Source: Syncephalis fuscata (taxonomy: Eukaryota; Zoopagomycota; Zoopagomycetes; Zoopagales; Piptocephalidaceae). From it: DNA of 64,000 nucleotides. Below, in pieces: positions 51,114 to 62,782 of this stretch (position 1 is the first letter of the stretch; every line of letters begins with the position of its first letter). The notes under the pieces are model-generated. The model had not been told where the DNA came from. It did no database searches and was given only the letters and a program-made list of their open reading frames with translations. A program made the translations under genes and the position numbers. The DNA is taken from contig JAHLTZ010000027.1 in assembly GCA_025786725.1 (NCBI GenBank), forward strand, positions 186,001 to 250,000. Reading direction: 5' to 3'.

Positions 51114-54100
51114 ATGAATAGCAATAACCCTGAAGAAATAGTCCCTGATGTGGTTGACGCGATATGTCTCGGTTGCAATCTTATGATTGAAGGTGGCAGT
51201 GCTGTTCGTCTTGGCGATGGTGTATGGCATTTGGAATGGCAAGTCTATTAATATCACGTGACGCATATCACACTAACCGGCTATGGTATTTATTAAAACT
51301 AGTTTTCGATGTGCAAAGTGTGGCAGTCATATTGAGACAGAATCAAATTCACTAATGTTATCGGATAATGAACCGATATGCGCTAATTGTTCCTACAACT
51401 GTCGTGCATGTGGTGAAGCAATTACCGACGAGGCGATTGTTACGGGCAAGGACACTTATCACGCGCATTGTTTCAAATGTGTTAAATGTGATAAGAAGAT
51501 TCAGGATTTAACCTATGCCAATACCTCAAAGGTAATATGAATGGTAGGAATAGTAGGAGAACAGATACTTATATGTGTATATAGGGCATTGTATGTCTAT
51601 CCTGTCATAGAGCGCGTAAGAAGCATGCTCGTCCTAAAGTGAGTCGTGATAATTCAGTAACATCACAGGTAAATATATTTATAGACTATGTTACAAATGT
51701 ATTTATTTTATTAAACTATATTACCTTTAGGGACAAACGGCCGAGTCTAGTAAGTATTTATGAAACAACGCAACAGCTTTATTTATCATTCTATTCTAAT
51801 TTATTCTAATCTATTCCACTCTATTCTAATCTATTTATACTAGATGCCAATCCCGTTATGAATGAATCTAGACGTGGTACACCACAACCATCGACTACAT
51901 CAGAACAATCAACTAATAACTTGTTGACACCATCGACTACTTCACCGCCTCATAGTACTAATGGAAAGATTACTCAGTCTCGTTCATTGGGTGATTTAAA
52001 GATGTCAAGTAGTCATGGTGGTATATCCATAAACCTGTCAAAATCATTAAAATTACCAGGTCCACATTCGTCATTAGAGTCAAAAGAAACAAAAGCTGAT
52101 AAAAAGTCGAATGGTCATACAACTAAAGAGTCATCTTCCAATTCCAGTGCTCATAATAATAATAGTTATAATAGTCATAATCATAATCATAATGATATGG
52201 CATCGATGAATATGTATTCACGGGCTTATGTAGATGAATTACATCAAGAATTACAAACAGTTAAACGACGATTGGCCGAATCAGATGGTAGTTTTGACCG
52301 GATACGGGTAAGTTGATGTTTATAGCGATGGTACATGTTATACTTATGAATTATTAGGCAATTAATGATAAGGCAATTGAACAATTAAATGCCGCCAAGT
52401 CTGAATTAATAGCTGAAAGTGCCAAACGACGTGAATTGGAGTTGGAAACACATCATTGGAAGTCGGAATATACTAAATTGTTAGAAACACATCGTCAATT
52501 GGCGGCATTAAAAAGCACTGAACTAGAAAATGACCGAGAAAGCAATGCTAATGAATCCAAGGCCCATGAAGAGCGGATAGCCCATGCTAATGCACAACTA
52601 ACCGTACTTCAACAAGCCATTACCCAACTACTTAAAGAACGGGCTAATGGAGAAGAAGCAGTGCGTACATTACAGGCCAAGCGAACCGAGTTACTAGCCT
52701 CAGTGGACGATTTAACAAAGCAACGAGATGTTATTAATGCAGATATCGAGGAGCTTGGCCAATTACGCCAAGAAGCAGTATCTGAATTTGGGTAAGTGGT
52801 TATAAATGGACTAGTTAATTAATATTAATATTAAAATGATCAATATTTATTATGATCAATATTTAATATACAATAGTACGGATACAGGTAATTATAGTAT
52901 TGATAATATATATATATACATGTATATGTATACTAACTTTTATAATAGGCAGTTTAACCATGAGTCCAACTGGTCAAAGTAGTCATAGTTCACCGGGATT
53001 GCCACCTGTTTCACACTCTCGTGATCAGCAATTGTTAGGGGCACCAGTATTGCCACCTCGTTCTATACCTGGTCAACATTCACATCCAACCTCACCTAAT
53101 GGCGCAGGATCACACAATTCAAATCGTTCCAATGGGGATAGCAGTATGGTTATCCCACCTCATTCATCAGGTGCTACAGTTAGTAAAAGTAATAGTAAGA
53201 GTAGTACCAGCAGTGGCAACAATGGCTCTCGTGCACCACCTCGCGGTGCCAGTCTAGATACACCAGGCTGGATACCCCCTACTAACAATGGCAAGGATTT
53301 CCCTATGCCATCGGCTAGTGAAATGAATGAAAAGAACCGCAATATGTCCTCACCTACTCATCTTCGTAAGGGCAGTGTTCCTATTCAAGGCAGCTACAGT
53401 GCTATAGGTGGTATACCCATTGGGCCACCCAGGGCAACCAATTCACCCGCGTTATCCGACAATGGCGATAGACAGAACGGTAAAAGTGGCGATACTAGCA
53501 AGAAGTTTAAATGGGCCCGTACCGCATTTAAGATCCAAAAGGCCCAACCTATTAATGCTAGCACCACAACCAGTAACAATAGTCCGAATGGTGCAGCCGG
53601 TCTAGCATCTCATATGGCATCGACCACTGTAACAGCCACCACATTAAATGGACCAAACTATAGTAACAATAATGGATATAATGTATCATCTAATGTGAAT
53701 GGTCATAACAATCTAAATATTAACTATAATAATGCTAATAATACCGATACCGATACCGCATCCATTAAATGTAAGTAATGAATACCAGTAATGCGTATTA
53801 TATTTATATATATATTAAATGATATCTATATTTATATATAGCCTTTGATGAGTCTCGTTGTAAAACTGGATCACAGCCCCATTCATTTGTTCAACACAAA
53901 TACCTGCGGCCAATCAAGTGTGACCACTGTGCAGAGAATCTATGGGGTGTACAGGAAGTACGCTGTCAAGGTAAGTTTATTAGTTATTGGATTATATTGA
54001 ATGGCGATTAATTATAGTCTATTTATAGTTTGTGGCTATCATGCTCATTCAAAATGTGCTGCATTTGCTGCACGTACATGTCCCGGTGTGGTTGAAGAAG

Positions 54101-55031
54101 AGGCCAGCAATCCATTTGCTTTACCTAAAGGTAAGTCATTATACGCATGTAATTAATAATCTAATATTTATGGTGATGGCTATGGTTACTAGTGGCTATG
54201 GTTGGTAATGATCTTCAAAGACAACTCGATCAAGAAAATAGAACTATTCCATTGTTGGTTGAAAAGTGTATTGAAGCCGTTGAAGCAAGAGGTAACTATT
54301 GGAACAATACGTATTATCTACCTACTAATGATTGTTTTATAATTAATAGGCATGGATCTGGAAGGCATTTATCGTAAGACCGGTCCCAATTCACAGCTAC
54401 GAGGCATCATGGTTTATTTAAGCAAAGGAGAAATACCCGAATTGATTGATAATGATGAATTTGGGGATATTGCTTCAGTTACGAGTGTACTTAAATTGTA
54501 TTTAAGAGAGCTACCCGATCCACTACTGACCTACGAACTATATCCAAGATTCATTGAAGTCATGGGTAAGTAATAGAGGATAGGTGAGCATTAATGTTAA
54601 TGAATACAATACTATAGATTCAATGAGTGAAGAGGAGCGTATTCAAATGATGAGCCGAGTGATTGCTCAACTACCTAGAGGTAACAAGGCCACACTAAAG
54701 TGTCTATGTGACCATTTAGCTCGGTAAGTCATTTATATAGTATGTTAACTCTAACTAACCAACTAACTAACTAACTAATTAATTAATTAATTGATTAATT
54801 AATCATAGTGTCGAGGAACAAAGTGATGTTAATTTAATGTCATTTAAAAATCTGGCGGTTGTATTTGGTCCAACACTTATGCGAAGCACCGATCCAGACC
54901 GTGAATTCTTGGACATGGGGGCCAAGAATGCTGTCGTAGAATTTATTATCAAACACGCCCCGCGACTATTTATGGGTTCACTATTGGACTCATCGTCGCA
55001 GGAAAGCTTTCTCGGAGATGTGGCTATATAA
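51114..55031 (+). CDS. LIM-LIM-C1-RhoGAP protein (Rho GTPase-activating protein)
   Basis: Fourteen exons, 51114-51238, 51303-51531, 51585-51668, 51731-51749, 51844-52307, 52358-52791, 52877-52887, 52949-53770, 53842-53970, 54029-54130, 54193-54291, 54350-54565, 54618-54723 and 54809-55031: 1,020 aa with every phase consistent. The first intron has a GC donor (GAATG then GCAAGT) inside LIM1. Domains: LIM1 about residues 18-70 (CLGC...WHLECFRCAKC), LIM2 about 74-125 (CRACGEAI...HCFKCVKCDKKI), a coiled coil about 250-445 (YVDELHQELQTVKRRLAE onward), a Ser/Asn/Pro-rich disordered linker about 460-728, a C1 zinc domain about 742-791 (HSFVQHKYLRPIKCDHC), and RhoGAP about 806-1000 with the arginine finger in GIYRKTG near 847 and VFGPTLMR. 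It should switch off Rho or Cdc42-type GTPases and control polarity and wall growth. This domain set is typical of fungal Rga-type GAPs. Confidence 0.95.
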
Positions 55032-55431
55032 TTGAGCGTGGATATTTAGTATAATCTATATCATTTATTGCATCCCTTTTTCCTCTATGCTGCATATTAT
55101 ATATCACTACTTTTTGTTTAAGTGAATGGATGAATGACTGGATAGATGGATGGGCTACACTACGCTTTTCTACTTTCTTTCTTTCTTTCTATAGCTATTA
55201 TAGCATCTAGATATAGGTAGATAGAAGTTGTGGTGGTGGTTATGGCTTTTACATTTACTTACTCACCCATTCACCCATTCACTTATGTCCCTCTTACGAT
55301 TTACACATTAACTACGCCTAGTTGTTTTTTTGTTATTATGTCAACTGTGGCGATTAATTGCATTTGTTATTCATATTTTATTCAATACATATCACATGTA
55401 AACATTAGTGACGATCTTATCGTCTAGGTGT
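55032..55431. other. Convergent 3' spacer
   Basis: Contains short tandem tracts (TTTC)n near 55172 and CACCCATT repeats near 55265. No gene. Confidence 0.5.
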
Positions 55432-56493
55432 CTAATGACTAGTTCTCCTTTGTTGTTGTTGTTGTTGTTTATCAACTAGAGTTACCAGTGTATCCTCCGT
55501 ACTTTTAACATGTCGTTCGAATCCAGATAATGAATGCCAATCCACCTCTTCCGTAGGGGATGATCGAATAAATGATGGTGTAATGGCCGCAGTGGTGGCC
55601 CATTTCCTAATAAGATGACGAGTATCAATATCAAGTTGAATACCGGCCCGGTGCATTTCATGAACCCAATAAGCAATACGTTGAGCATCTTGAGTATGGG
55701 TCCATGTTGCTTCTATCATGGCCCGATAGACCCGATGAGTGGCCATCTGTACATATAGTTGCATACCAAATCGTCTTGTTTGTTCTAATAATGCTTCTGC
55801 ATAGGCTAGATTGCCTAGACGTGATGCAGTACGTAGACCTGCTTCGAGTAATTGATCTCTATCGGTTATAGCAATGGATGCAGTATCTGTATCCGCATGA
55901 TCACTATTACTAACATTAGATAGATTTGCTTGGGTACAATCGCTAAAGAAATGGTGCATTTGTTTGTGTAATTCCATTAGGTGATTACTTGCATTAATAC
56001 GTGATACGGCCATCTTTAATCGATCTAGTTCACGTAGTCGTTTATTATTTAATACACCAAGATTAGGTAGAGGGATTACTTTAGTTGGTGTGGATTCATC
56101 AAGTGATGATGATGATGATGATGGTGTTACTTGTCGAAAACTAGGTGCTGGTCTTACTTGTCGATAAACTTGACGTTGTCCCATGGCTAATTTTAATAAT
56201 TGTCGTTCAATGGCTGACATTGGTTGGTCGGTAGATATAGATTCATTGTGTATTGACGATGATGATTGTTTGACTATTGAGTCATTGCCACTGCTATTCT
56301 CGTCTTTAGTGTTAAGTGTATTGGTAGTCGACAAATGATCAATAGATTGTTGTCGTTGTTCATAATGAGTATTGGTTGTAGTAGTAATACTTGCTTTATT
56401 TGGTATGTTTGTTGTTGTTCTACCGTTACGCGACAACAATGAGCGTTGAATGTTGCGCGAAACACTACGAATGGACAATTGGTAGTGGAACAT
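55432..56493 (-). CDS. Mitochondrial PPR-like helical-repeat protein
   Basis: A single frame of 353 aa from ATG 56493. The N-terminus (MFHYQLSIRSVSRNIQRSLL) is basic, hydroxylated and free of acidic residues, as expected for a mitochondrial presequence. About 100 low-complexity Ser/Thr/Asn residues follow, then LPNLGVLNNKRLRELDRL and a helical region (about residues 215-310) with the A-helix/B-helix rhythm of pentatricopeptide repeats: RTASRLGNLAYAEALLEQ, RVYRAMIEATWTHTQDAQRI and WVHEMHRAGIQLDIDTRHLI. PPR proteins bind organellar RNA; only about two repeats are seen, so the assignment is tentative. It ends in a Gln run encoded by a (TTG)n repeat. Confidence 0.6.
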   Translation of the reverse strand: MFHYQLSIRSVSRNIQRSLLSRNGRTTTNIPNKASITTTTNTHYEQRQQSIDHLSTTNTLNTKDENSSGNDSIVKQSSSSIHNESISTDQPMSAIERQLLKLAMGQRQVYRQVRPAPSFRQVTPSSSSSSLDESTPTKVIPLPNLGVLNNKRLRELDRLKMAVSRINASNHLMELHKQMHHFFSDCTQANLSNVSNSDHADTDTASIAITDRDQLLEAGLRTASRLGNLAYAEALLEQTRRFGMQLYVQMATHRVYRAMIEATWTHTQDAQRIAYWVHEMHRAGIQLDIDTRHLIRKWATTAAITPSFIRSSPTEEVDWHSLSGFERHVKSTEDTLVTLVDKQQQQQQRRTSH

Positions 56494-57092
56494 GATGAAA
56501 TAAAAAGTTATAGAATAAATAACAAAAAAAAATAAAAAATATTAATTAATTAGGAGTATTAATATTGGAATATAATTATTTGATTGCAGTTTATAGAATA
56601 TTGTTACTGTTTTTTAGATACATATCAAATTCAAGAAATAATAAGAAATAATGTGTATTTTAATCTAGATTGGTAGGACATTATATATTTAATGATATTC
56701 TATCAAAAATTAGCCATGCATGATAATACAATTACTGTATCGATTAAAAATAAATAGCAACTTAATAAAAAGATTGTATGGCTTTTTACAATTTCTAAGC
56801 TGTAAATTTGCATTTATAAGTATACAAGAGAAAGCTTTATTAATAAATAAAACCGGTTTACTTTAAAATGCAATCTAATTATAAAAAACATAAATTTAAC
56901 ATTTTATAAAGTAGCATGATATAATACAAATCATAAATAAATATCAGCTTAAATGAAAAAGGTAAAGTCCAACTACTCCACAAAAAAGCTATTATAAGCA
57001 CGTTTTGTCGGTAATTAGACACGTCATTCGTTTAGTTCAAGGCCTATTTCCCTAAAGGTGACTACTTCGTTTGTTCAGCTTTTATCTCCACC
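56494..57092. other. AT-rich spacer
   Basis: Very AT-rich, no feature. It ends in a leader that shares short similarity with those of the next two genes (TTTAGTTCAA(A)GGCC, TTTGTTCAGCTTTTAT), which supports recent tandem duplication including the promoter-proximal DNA. Confidence 0.5.
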
Positions 57093-58642
57093 ATGTCAGC
57101 GCAAAATACCAAAACATTGTCAAAAATATGGCAGGTTGTCGATATAGTTCATCATATATCGCTATTAAGCGAACCAGCTGCTACGCTTGCATTGGCATGC
57201 ACTTGTAAAGCATTGTATAATACTATCACCGAATGTAACAGCTTTTGGCACAAAATGTATGAGCAGAACTTTCCTTGTAATATCAACACAGATATTGACT
57301 GGTTAGAATGGCAATTAGAACAAGAACAAAGGGCGGCGACCATCACAATAACCGATGCTGGAAACGAAACTGCAACAAGGTTTACTTGGTTTCAGCGATA
57401 CAATCAGCGGGTTAACATGGGCTTGAACTGGCAAGCAAACAAGTCAACATCGACAGTTCAGCTAGATTTTCCTATAATAGATAAATTAGTAAAACTTCAA
57501 GATGATAACAAATCGCTTATGGCAACTTATCCTGGCTGGCTTGCAGTATTAGATTGTATAAGTTACCGAATTAATTTGGTTAAATTATTGCCAAAGAATA
57601 CGGTTAAGATTGCTCAGTTGGATTTGAAAAGAAATAAGTTGATTACAGTAAAAAGCATAACATTTTATCGACTTCAAGAACAAGTAAATGGTATTGATGA
57701 GAGAATGCGTTTAATTGTACATTTAACTGATCCTAACGTGCTTGAATTATGGAATACAAATAGCTGTGAACTGCTGCAATCTATCGAGCTTGATGTTGAA
57801 TGGGACGGTAGAATTATAGGCGCATCTTTGTTGTTCTCCAAATCGCATGGCTATCGTGACGACCGACTATTCTATAGCAATTTTTCAAAGTCACATTTAT
57901 GCGAGCCTCAATCTTTTAAGGCCTCAGGCATTGGCTACGAGAAGGATTGTAGCATACATACGGCGAACAATAACGAGATGATTCTTTTGCGATACTCTAC
58001 CCACAATGGTATGATCTACTATAAAATAATTCGCGTTTTATTATTCCCAATACCAACTTAATACTGAACGAGCACAACAGGACGCAATCGACTGAGATTA
58101 TTTCAGGATATCTGTCCTTTGACCATTCAACCGTAGGTCAATTAAGAGTTTATTCAATCGATTACGATCGTATATTATTTTGCTACAACATTTGGCAAAA
58201 CGATACATCACCAAATGACGATATAAATACTTGGAAACGCTATATTAAAGTAATTTCTATAAGCGAAGAAGATATTCTTGAACGTGAATATACAGCAAAT
58301 GGGGTGGAAAATTTGATCTTAATCTCGACATATAACTTGATTATATTTTATCCACATAATTACGCATCGTTTACGGTTATTTCATTGTTAAATGGAGAGA
58401 TTCGGCATCGCATTAATACAAATGGCCTAAACTCATTCGAGTGTTTTCAGCATCTTATGGATACAAAAATTGTCGGATGTAGTTATGCCACTCAACAATA
58501 CTGTGTTATCGATGCTGTAACAGGTAGCATTAACATCCATCCATTTTCAATACCAACAGTACACAAGTGTATATTTACATTTGGTCATATGGTGTTGGTA
58601 AATATGGAAACAACATTTATTACAAGTTTTGTGCCTGAATAA
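57093..58642 (+). CDS. F-box protein, tandem copy A
   Basis: Intronless, 516 aa if one missing base near 58058 is allowed. The F-box-like start is LSKIWQVVDIVHHISLLSE and then LALACTCKALYNTI...FWHKMYEQNFP (residues 9-60). The rest, about 450 residues, has regularly spaced beta-strand-like blocks ending in FTVISLLNGEI, YCVIDAVTGSI and TFITSFVPE, which looks like a beta-propeller of PQQ/WD type. F-box proteins link substrates to SCF ubiquitin ligases via Skp1. The break: after YYKIIRVLLFPI the literal frame stops (ACT TAA), while the frame one base back continues NLILNEHNRTQSTEI in line with copies B and C. The three copies are in the same orientation and similar throughout. Confidence 0.8.
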
Positions 58643-58815
58643 TTTAAACTTTTAAATAAAATAAATTTATATTACTATACAATGGAATAATTGTAAGTGA
58701 TGGAATATCTAATATATATATGCATTCTATCTGCGGTTCGCCATGCTATTTATTTAGTTCAAAGGCCTTTTTCGCTGCAAGTAGCTACTCTGTTTGCTCA
58801 GCTTTTATTTTCATC

Positions 58816-60385
58816 ATGTTAACACAGAATAACAACACATTGCCAAAGATGTGGCAGATTGTTGAGCTAGTGCATCATATATCCCTGTTAAGCGGACCAA
58901 CTGCCACGCTTGTTTTGGCACGCACTTGTAAAATATTGTATAGCTCTATTATGAGTGATAGTCTTTGGCACAAAATGTACATACAAACATTTCCTTGTGA
59001 TATCAATACAGACATTAACTGGCTACAGTGGCAAGTAGAGCAAGAGCAACAAGTAGCTAAGACAGTAGCTAATGTGGAAAACGAAGCTGCAACAAAATCA
59101 GCATGGTTTCAGCTATACATTCAACGTATTAATACAGGTTTAAATTGGCAAAAAAAACAAGCCAACATCAATGGTTCATCTAAAACCTTTTAGTATATCC
59201 AAAATAAAAGAATTAACAAGATCGAGACATTCAATTATCATAAGTTGTCCTGGCTGGTTTGCAATAGCGGCTCGTCTGGATTTGCAAGTCGATTTGATCA
59301 AATTTTCACCAAAAAATATAGTCAAGACTTATTCATTAAAGCTGGATAAAGCCCGTTTTAGAATGATAAAAGACATGAAATTTTATCAACATCAACAACA
59401 AGCAAATGACATGGATAAAGATATGCGTGTGATTCTACAGTTAGGATATAGTGGAAAATTATTAACTGCACTTCAAATATGGAATGTTAATAGTTGCCAA
59501 CTGCTGCACTCTATCGACATTAATGGCGAATGGAATGGCATAATTGTAAACACGTCTTTTTTATTTCTTAGGATTAGAAGCGCTAATTGCATTCAAATAC
59601 TCTATAGTAGACTTTCAAAGTCGCAGTTATATCAGCCTCAGCAATTTAATATTCCAAAAATAAGCAGCAGTGATATATTTAGCATACATGCAGCAAATAA
59701 CAAAGAAATAATATTTTTACAACACGCTACTTGTGAAAAAAGCTTTTTGTATAAAATAACACGCATGCTATTAAATCAAAACACCAACTCAATAACTACT
59801 GGTTACAACACACCACAAATGACTGAAATTACCTCAGGTGATTTAACTTTACCTGATCAGTCATTGACACGATGGTTAAACGCTTATTCAATTGATTGTG
59901 ATCGGATATTGTTTTACGGTAACTTTCGTTTAGCTAAGAGTACTTCAAGTGTTTATACACAAGATTGGCAACATCGCATTAAAGTACTATCCCTAAGCAA
60001 AGGAGTCATCTTTGAATGCGGTTATCCAGAAAATGCGTTTGGAGATTTACTTTTAATTCCAGGACATAACTTGGCCATATTATACACATTTAGTACCTCA
60101 CCATTAACCGTTATTTCCTTATTAAATGGAGAAATTCAACACCAAATCAATATAACTGTATTACGCACGCCACTTTGCAGTTTTCAGCATTTCATTGATA
60201 CAAAAATAATCAATTATAACTATAAATTTAATCAATTTTATACTATTGATGTTGTAACAGGTGATGTGAACGTGCATTCGTTTCCAATATCGGAGGCAAA
60301 ATATTGCAGAGCTATATCCGGGCATATGGTAATGATAAATGAAGAGACAACATTTGTTACAAGTTTTGTACCTGAATTGCTTTAA
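58816..60385 (+). CDS. F-box protein, tandem copy B
   Basis: Intronless, 522 aa after removing one base from the A8 run at about 59152-59159. Before it the frame reads NTGLNWQKK; after it the paralogous frame reads NKPTSMVHLKPF. It starts at ATG 58816 (MLTQNNNTLPKMWQIVELVH). The F-box has the same core as copy A (LSGPTATLVLARTCKILYSS, LWHKMYIQTFPCDINTDI). The C-terminal strand blocks align with A and C: SPLTVISLLNGEIQHQI, YTIDVVTGDVNVH and TFVTSFVPE. An insertion in a long homopolymer is the typical read-error signature, so the gene is probably intact in the organism. Substrate unknown. Confidence 0.8.
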
Positions 60386-60898
60386 ATTTATTAAATAATC
60401 ACTTATTGGCTATCATTAGAATAATAATAACAATAAATTGAACAGTGATTTTATAATTATGTAAAGTGCTAGCATTAATGTAATAAATGTAATGAAAATA
60501 ATAATAAATAAAAGTCTACGCTACAATTAAATATAGCATAAAATATACTAAAATTTAACACAGTATAGAACATGGAATGGTGTTATGCAAACTAAAGTAA
60601 GTAAATAAATATTGAATTGAATTAAAATGCGCTATAAATTCAAATCATTCTACAGAAAGTAATTGTTAACGTTAGAATATCTAATTTTGTTCTATTTGCT
60701 GTTCAACGCATTATTATACTTAGTTTAAAGGCTTGTAGCAGAATTAGTATTCCCTACACATAAAATATCAGGTGCTTGAAAATGGAGGGATGGTTACACT
60801 TGTCTTACTCGTATTTTTTTGTTTTAATTAAACAAGTTTATTCCACAGGCCTCTTCCGTTACAAGTGAATACTTTTTTTGCTCAGTTTTATTTTTGTC
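60386..60898. other. Spacer between F-box copies B and C
   Basis: AT-rich. Close to the start of copy C the leader again reads CTCAGTTTTATTTTTGTC, as before copies A and B. Confidence 0.5.
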
Positions 60899-62496
60899 AT
60901 GTCGATACAAAATAATAGCACATTGCCAAAGATATGGCTAGTTATTGAGATAGCTCATCATATAGCACAGTTTAGTAGAATAAATGACAAAATAGCTTTG
61001 GCATGCACTTGCAAAGTACTTTATGCTTTTATTATCACCCGTAATAGCTTTTGGCGGAAACTGTATCGGCAACATTTTCCTCATGATATCAATACCGATA
61101 TTGACTGGTTACAATGGCAGCTAAAACAAGAACCAATGATAGCAGAAGCCGCAACGGATGTGGAACATAAAACTATATCAGGATCGACTTGGCTTCGGTT
61201 GTATAGGCAGCGTATCAACATGGGTATAAATTGGCAAAAGAATAGGCCAACATCAACAGTCCATATAAAGTCAAATATGGTAGATGAACTGTTAAGATCA
61301 GGTAATGGCCATAACATGATTATCGCGACCTATCCTGGCTGGATTGCAATAGCAAATCGTGATAATCTCTCTGTTAGTTTGATTAAACTTTTGACAAGGA
61401 ATACGACCAAAATTTATCCGCTAAATTTGGATAAACACCGCTTTAACACGATAAAAAATATAACATTTTATCAATACCGGCAACAAGTAGATGGGAGCGA
61501 TGAAGGTATACGTGTAGCTATATGTTTAAGCTATTTTGAAAGCTTCTTTGGTGTACTTCAGATATGGAACCCAAATAATTGCCAACTGCTACATTCTATC
61601 GATGTTGATGGTAGCTGGGACGGTAGAATTATAGGTGCATCTTTAGTGCTTCCCAGCTCACAAGTTATTAATCCATATAGCAATTCACAATCACCTTGCA
61701 ATACGCGACTAGTCTATAACATTGGTTCAACAGCACAATCGTGTGGACTTCAATCCATTATTCTTTCACATGCCGGCGACTCTTATAAGTACAAAATACA
61801 TATGACGAACAATAAGGAAGCCATTCTTGTACGATATTGCACTAGCAAATACAAGCTTGATTATCAAATAGTACGCGTACCATTGACGCCTAGTACAGAT
61901 CTAGCAGTGATTGGCGATAATATGGCACAAATGACTACAATTGTATCGGATCATATAAGGCTTTTCAATAATACGAAACATTGGGCTTCAGAAATTCATT
62001 CAATTGACAGCGATCGCATACTAGTTCATTGCAGCACTTCCCAACTCGAGGAGACACCGAATGGCATGGTAGATAGTAATCAGTGCTACATTCAAGTGAT
62101 CTCTTTAAGCAAAGGCATCATTCTTGACTTCAACCATCCAGTAAAGTTCATGCAACATTCGATTTTAATTCCAGCATATAACTTGGCCGTATTCTATCCG
62201 TGTGGCAAATCATCACTAGCTGTTATGTCATTATTGAATGGAGAAATTTTACGTGACATCTACTTGAAAAAACCACTCACGCGTCTTCTTTCCTTCAGCA
62301 TCTTGTTGACACGAAAATTGTCAGTCATGATCATAACACTGGGCAGTACTGTATTATTGATGTTTTAACAGGTGATGTAGACATTTATAAATTCCCAGTA
62401 TCAGAAATGCAACATTATAGATTTACATTTGGTCACATGCTATTGACGGATAATGATACAGCGCATATTGCAAGTTTTGTACCTGAATTGGATTAA
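60899..62496 (+). CDS. F-box protein, tandem copy C
   Basis: Intronless, 532 aa if one missing base at about 62297 is allowed. It starts at ATG 60899 (MSIQNNSTLPKIWLVIEIAH), with the F-box core KIALACTCKVLYAFI and FWRKLYRQHFPHDINTDIDW. It is the most diverged of the three around the F-box helix (QFSRINDK in place of LLSEPAAT) and carries extra residues in the central region. The C-terminal blocks are SSLAVMSLLNGEIL, YCIIDVLTGDVDIY and IASFVPELD. The literal frame leaves the family after LTRLLSF and stops at 62368; the frame one base back resumes LQHLVDTKIV, which matches FQHLMDTKIV in copy A. Confidence 0.8.
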
Positions 62497-62782
62497 ATTT
62501 ATTACATAATTACAATAAAATATCATAATGATATTGGGTATATGGTATAAATCATATGAAATAAAGCATTGCCAATGAAATAATGAATGTAATAGAAAGA
62601 AAACATTATAACATATTAATGATAGATGTAATTATAAAAAATAGCAATTCAATACATTTTTAGAGTAGAATAGCAACATTTGCATGTTAAAATATGTAAA
62701 TAAATAAAACTACTATTAACTTTATTAATTCTTATTATTATGCTTTCATAAGTAGTATATAGTCTACAGCTTATTGATGCTA

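Noticed and set aside
55482-55560. tRNA B-box-like GTTCGAATCC on the plus strand
   Set aside because: Lies inside the PPR-like coding region with no matching A box at tRNA spacing; no tRNA gene found in the window.
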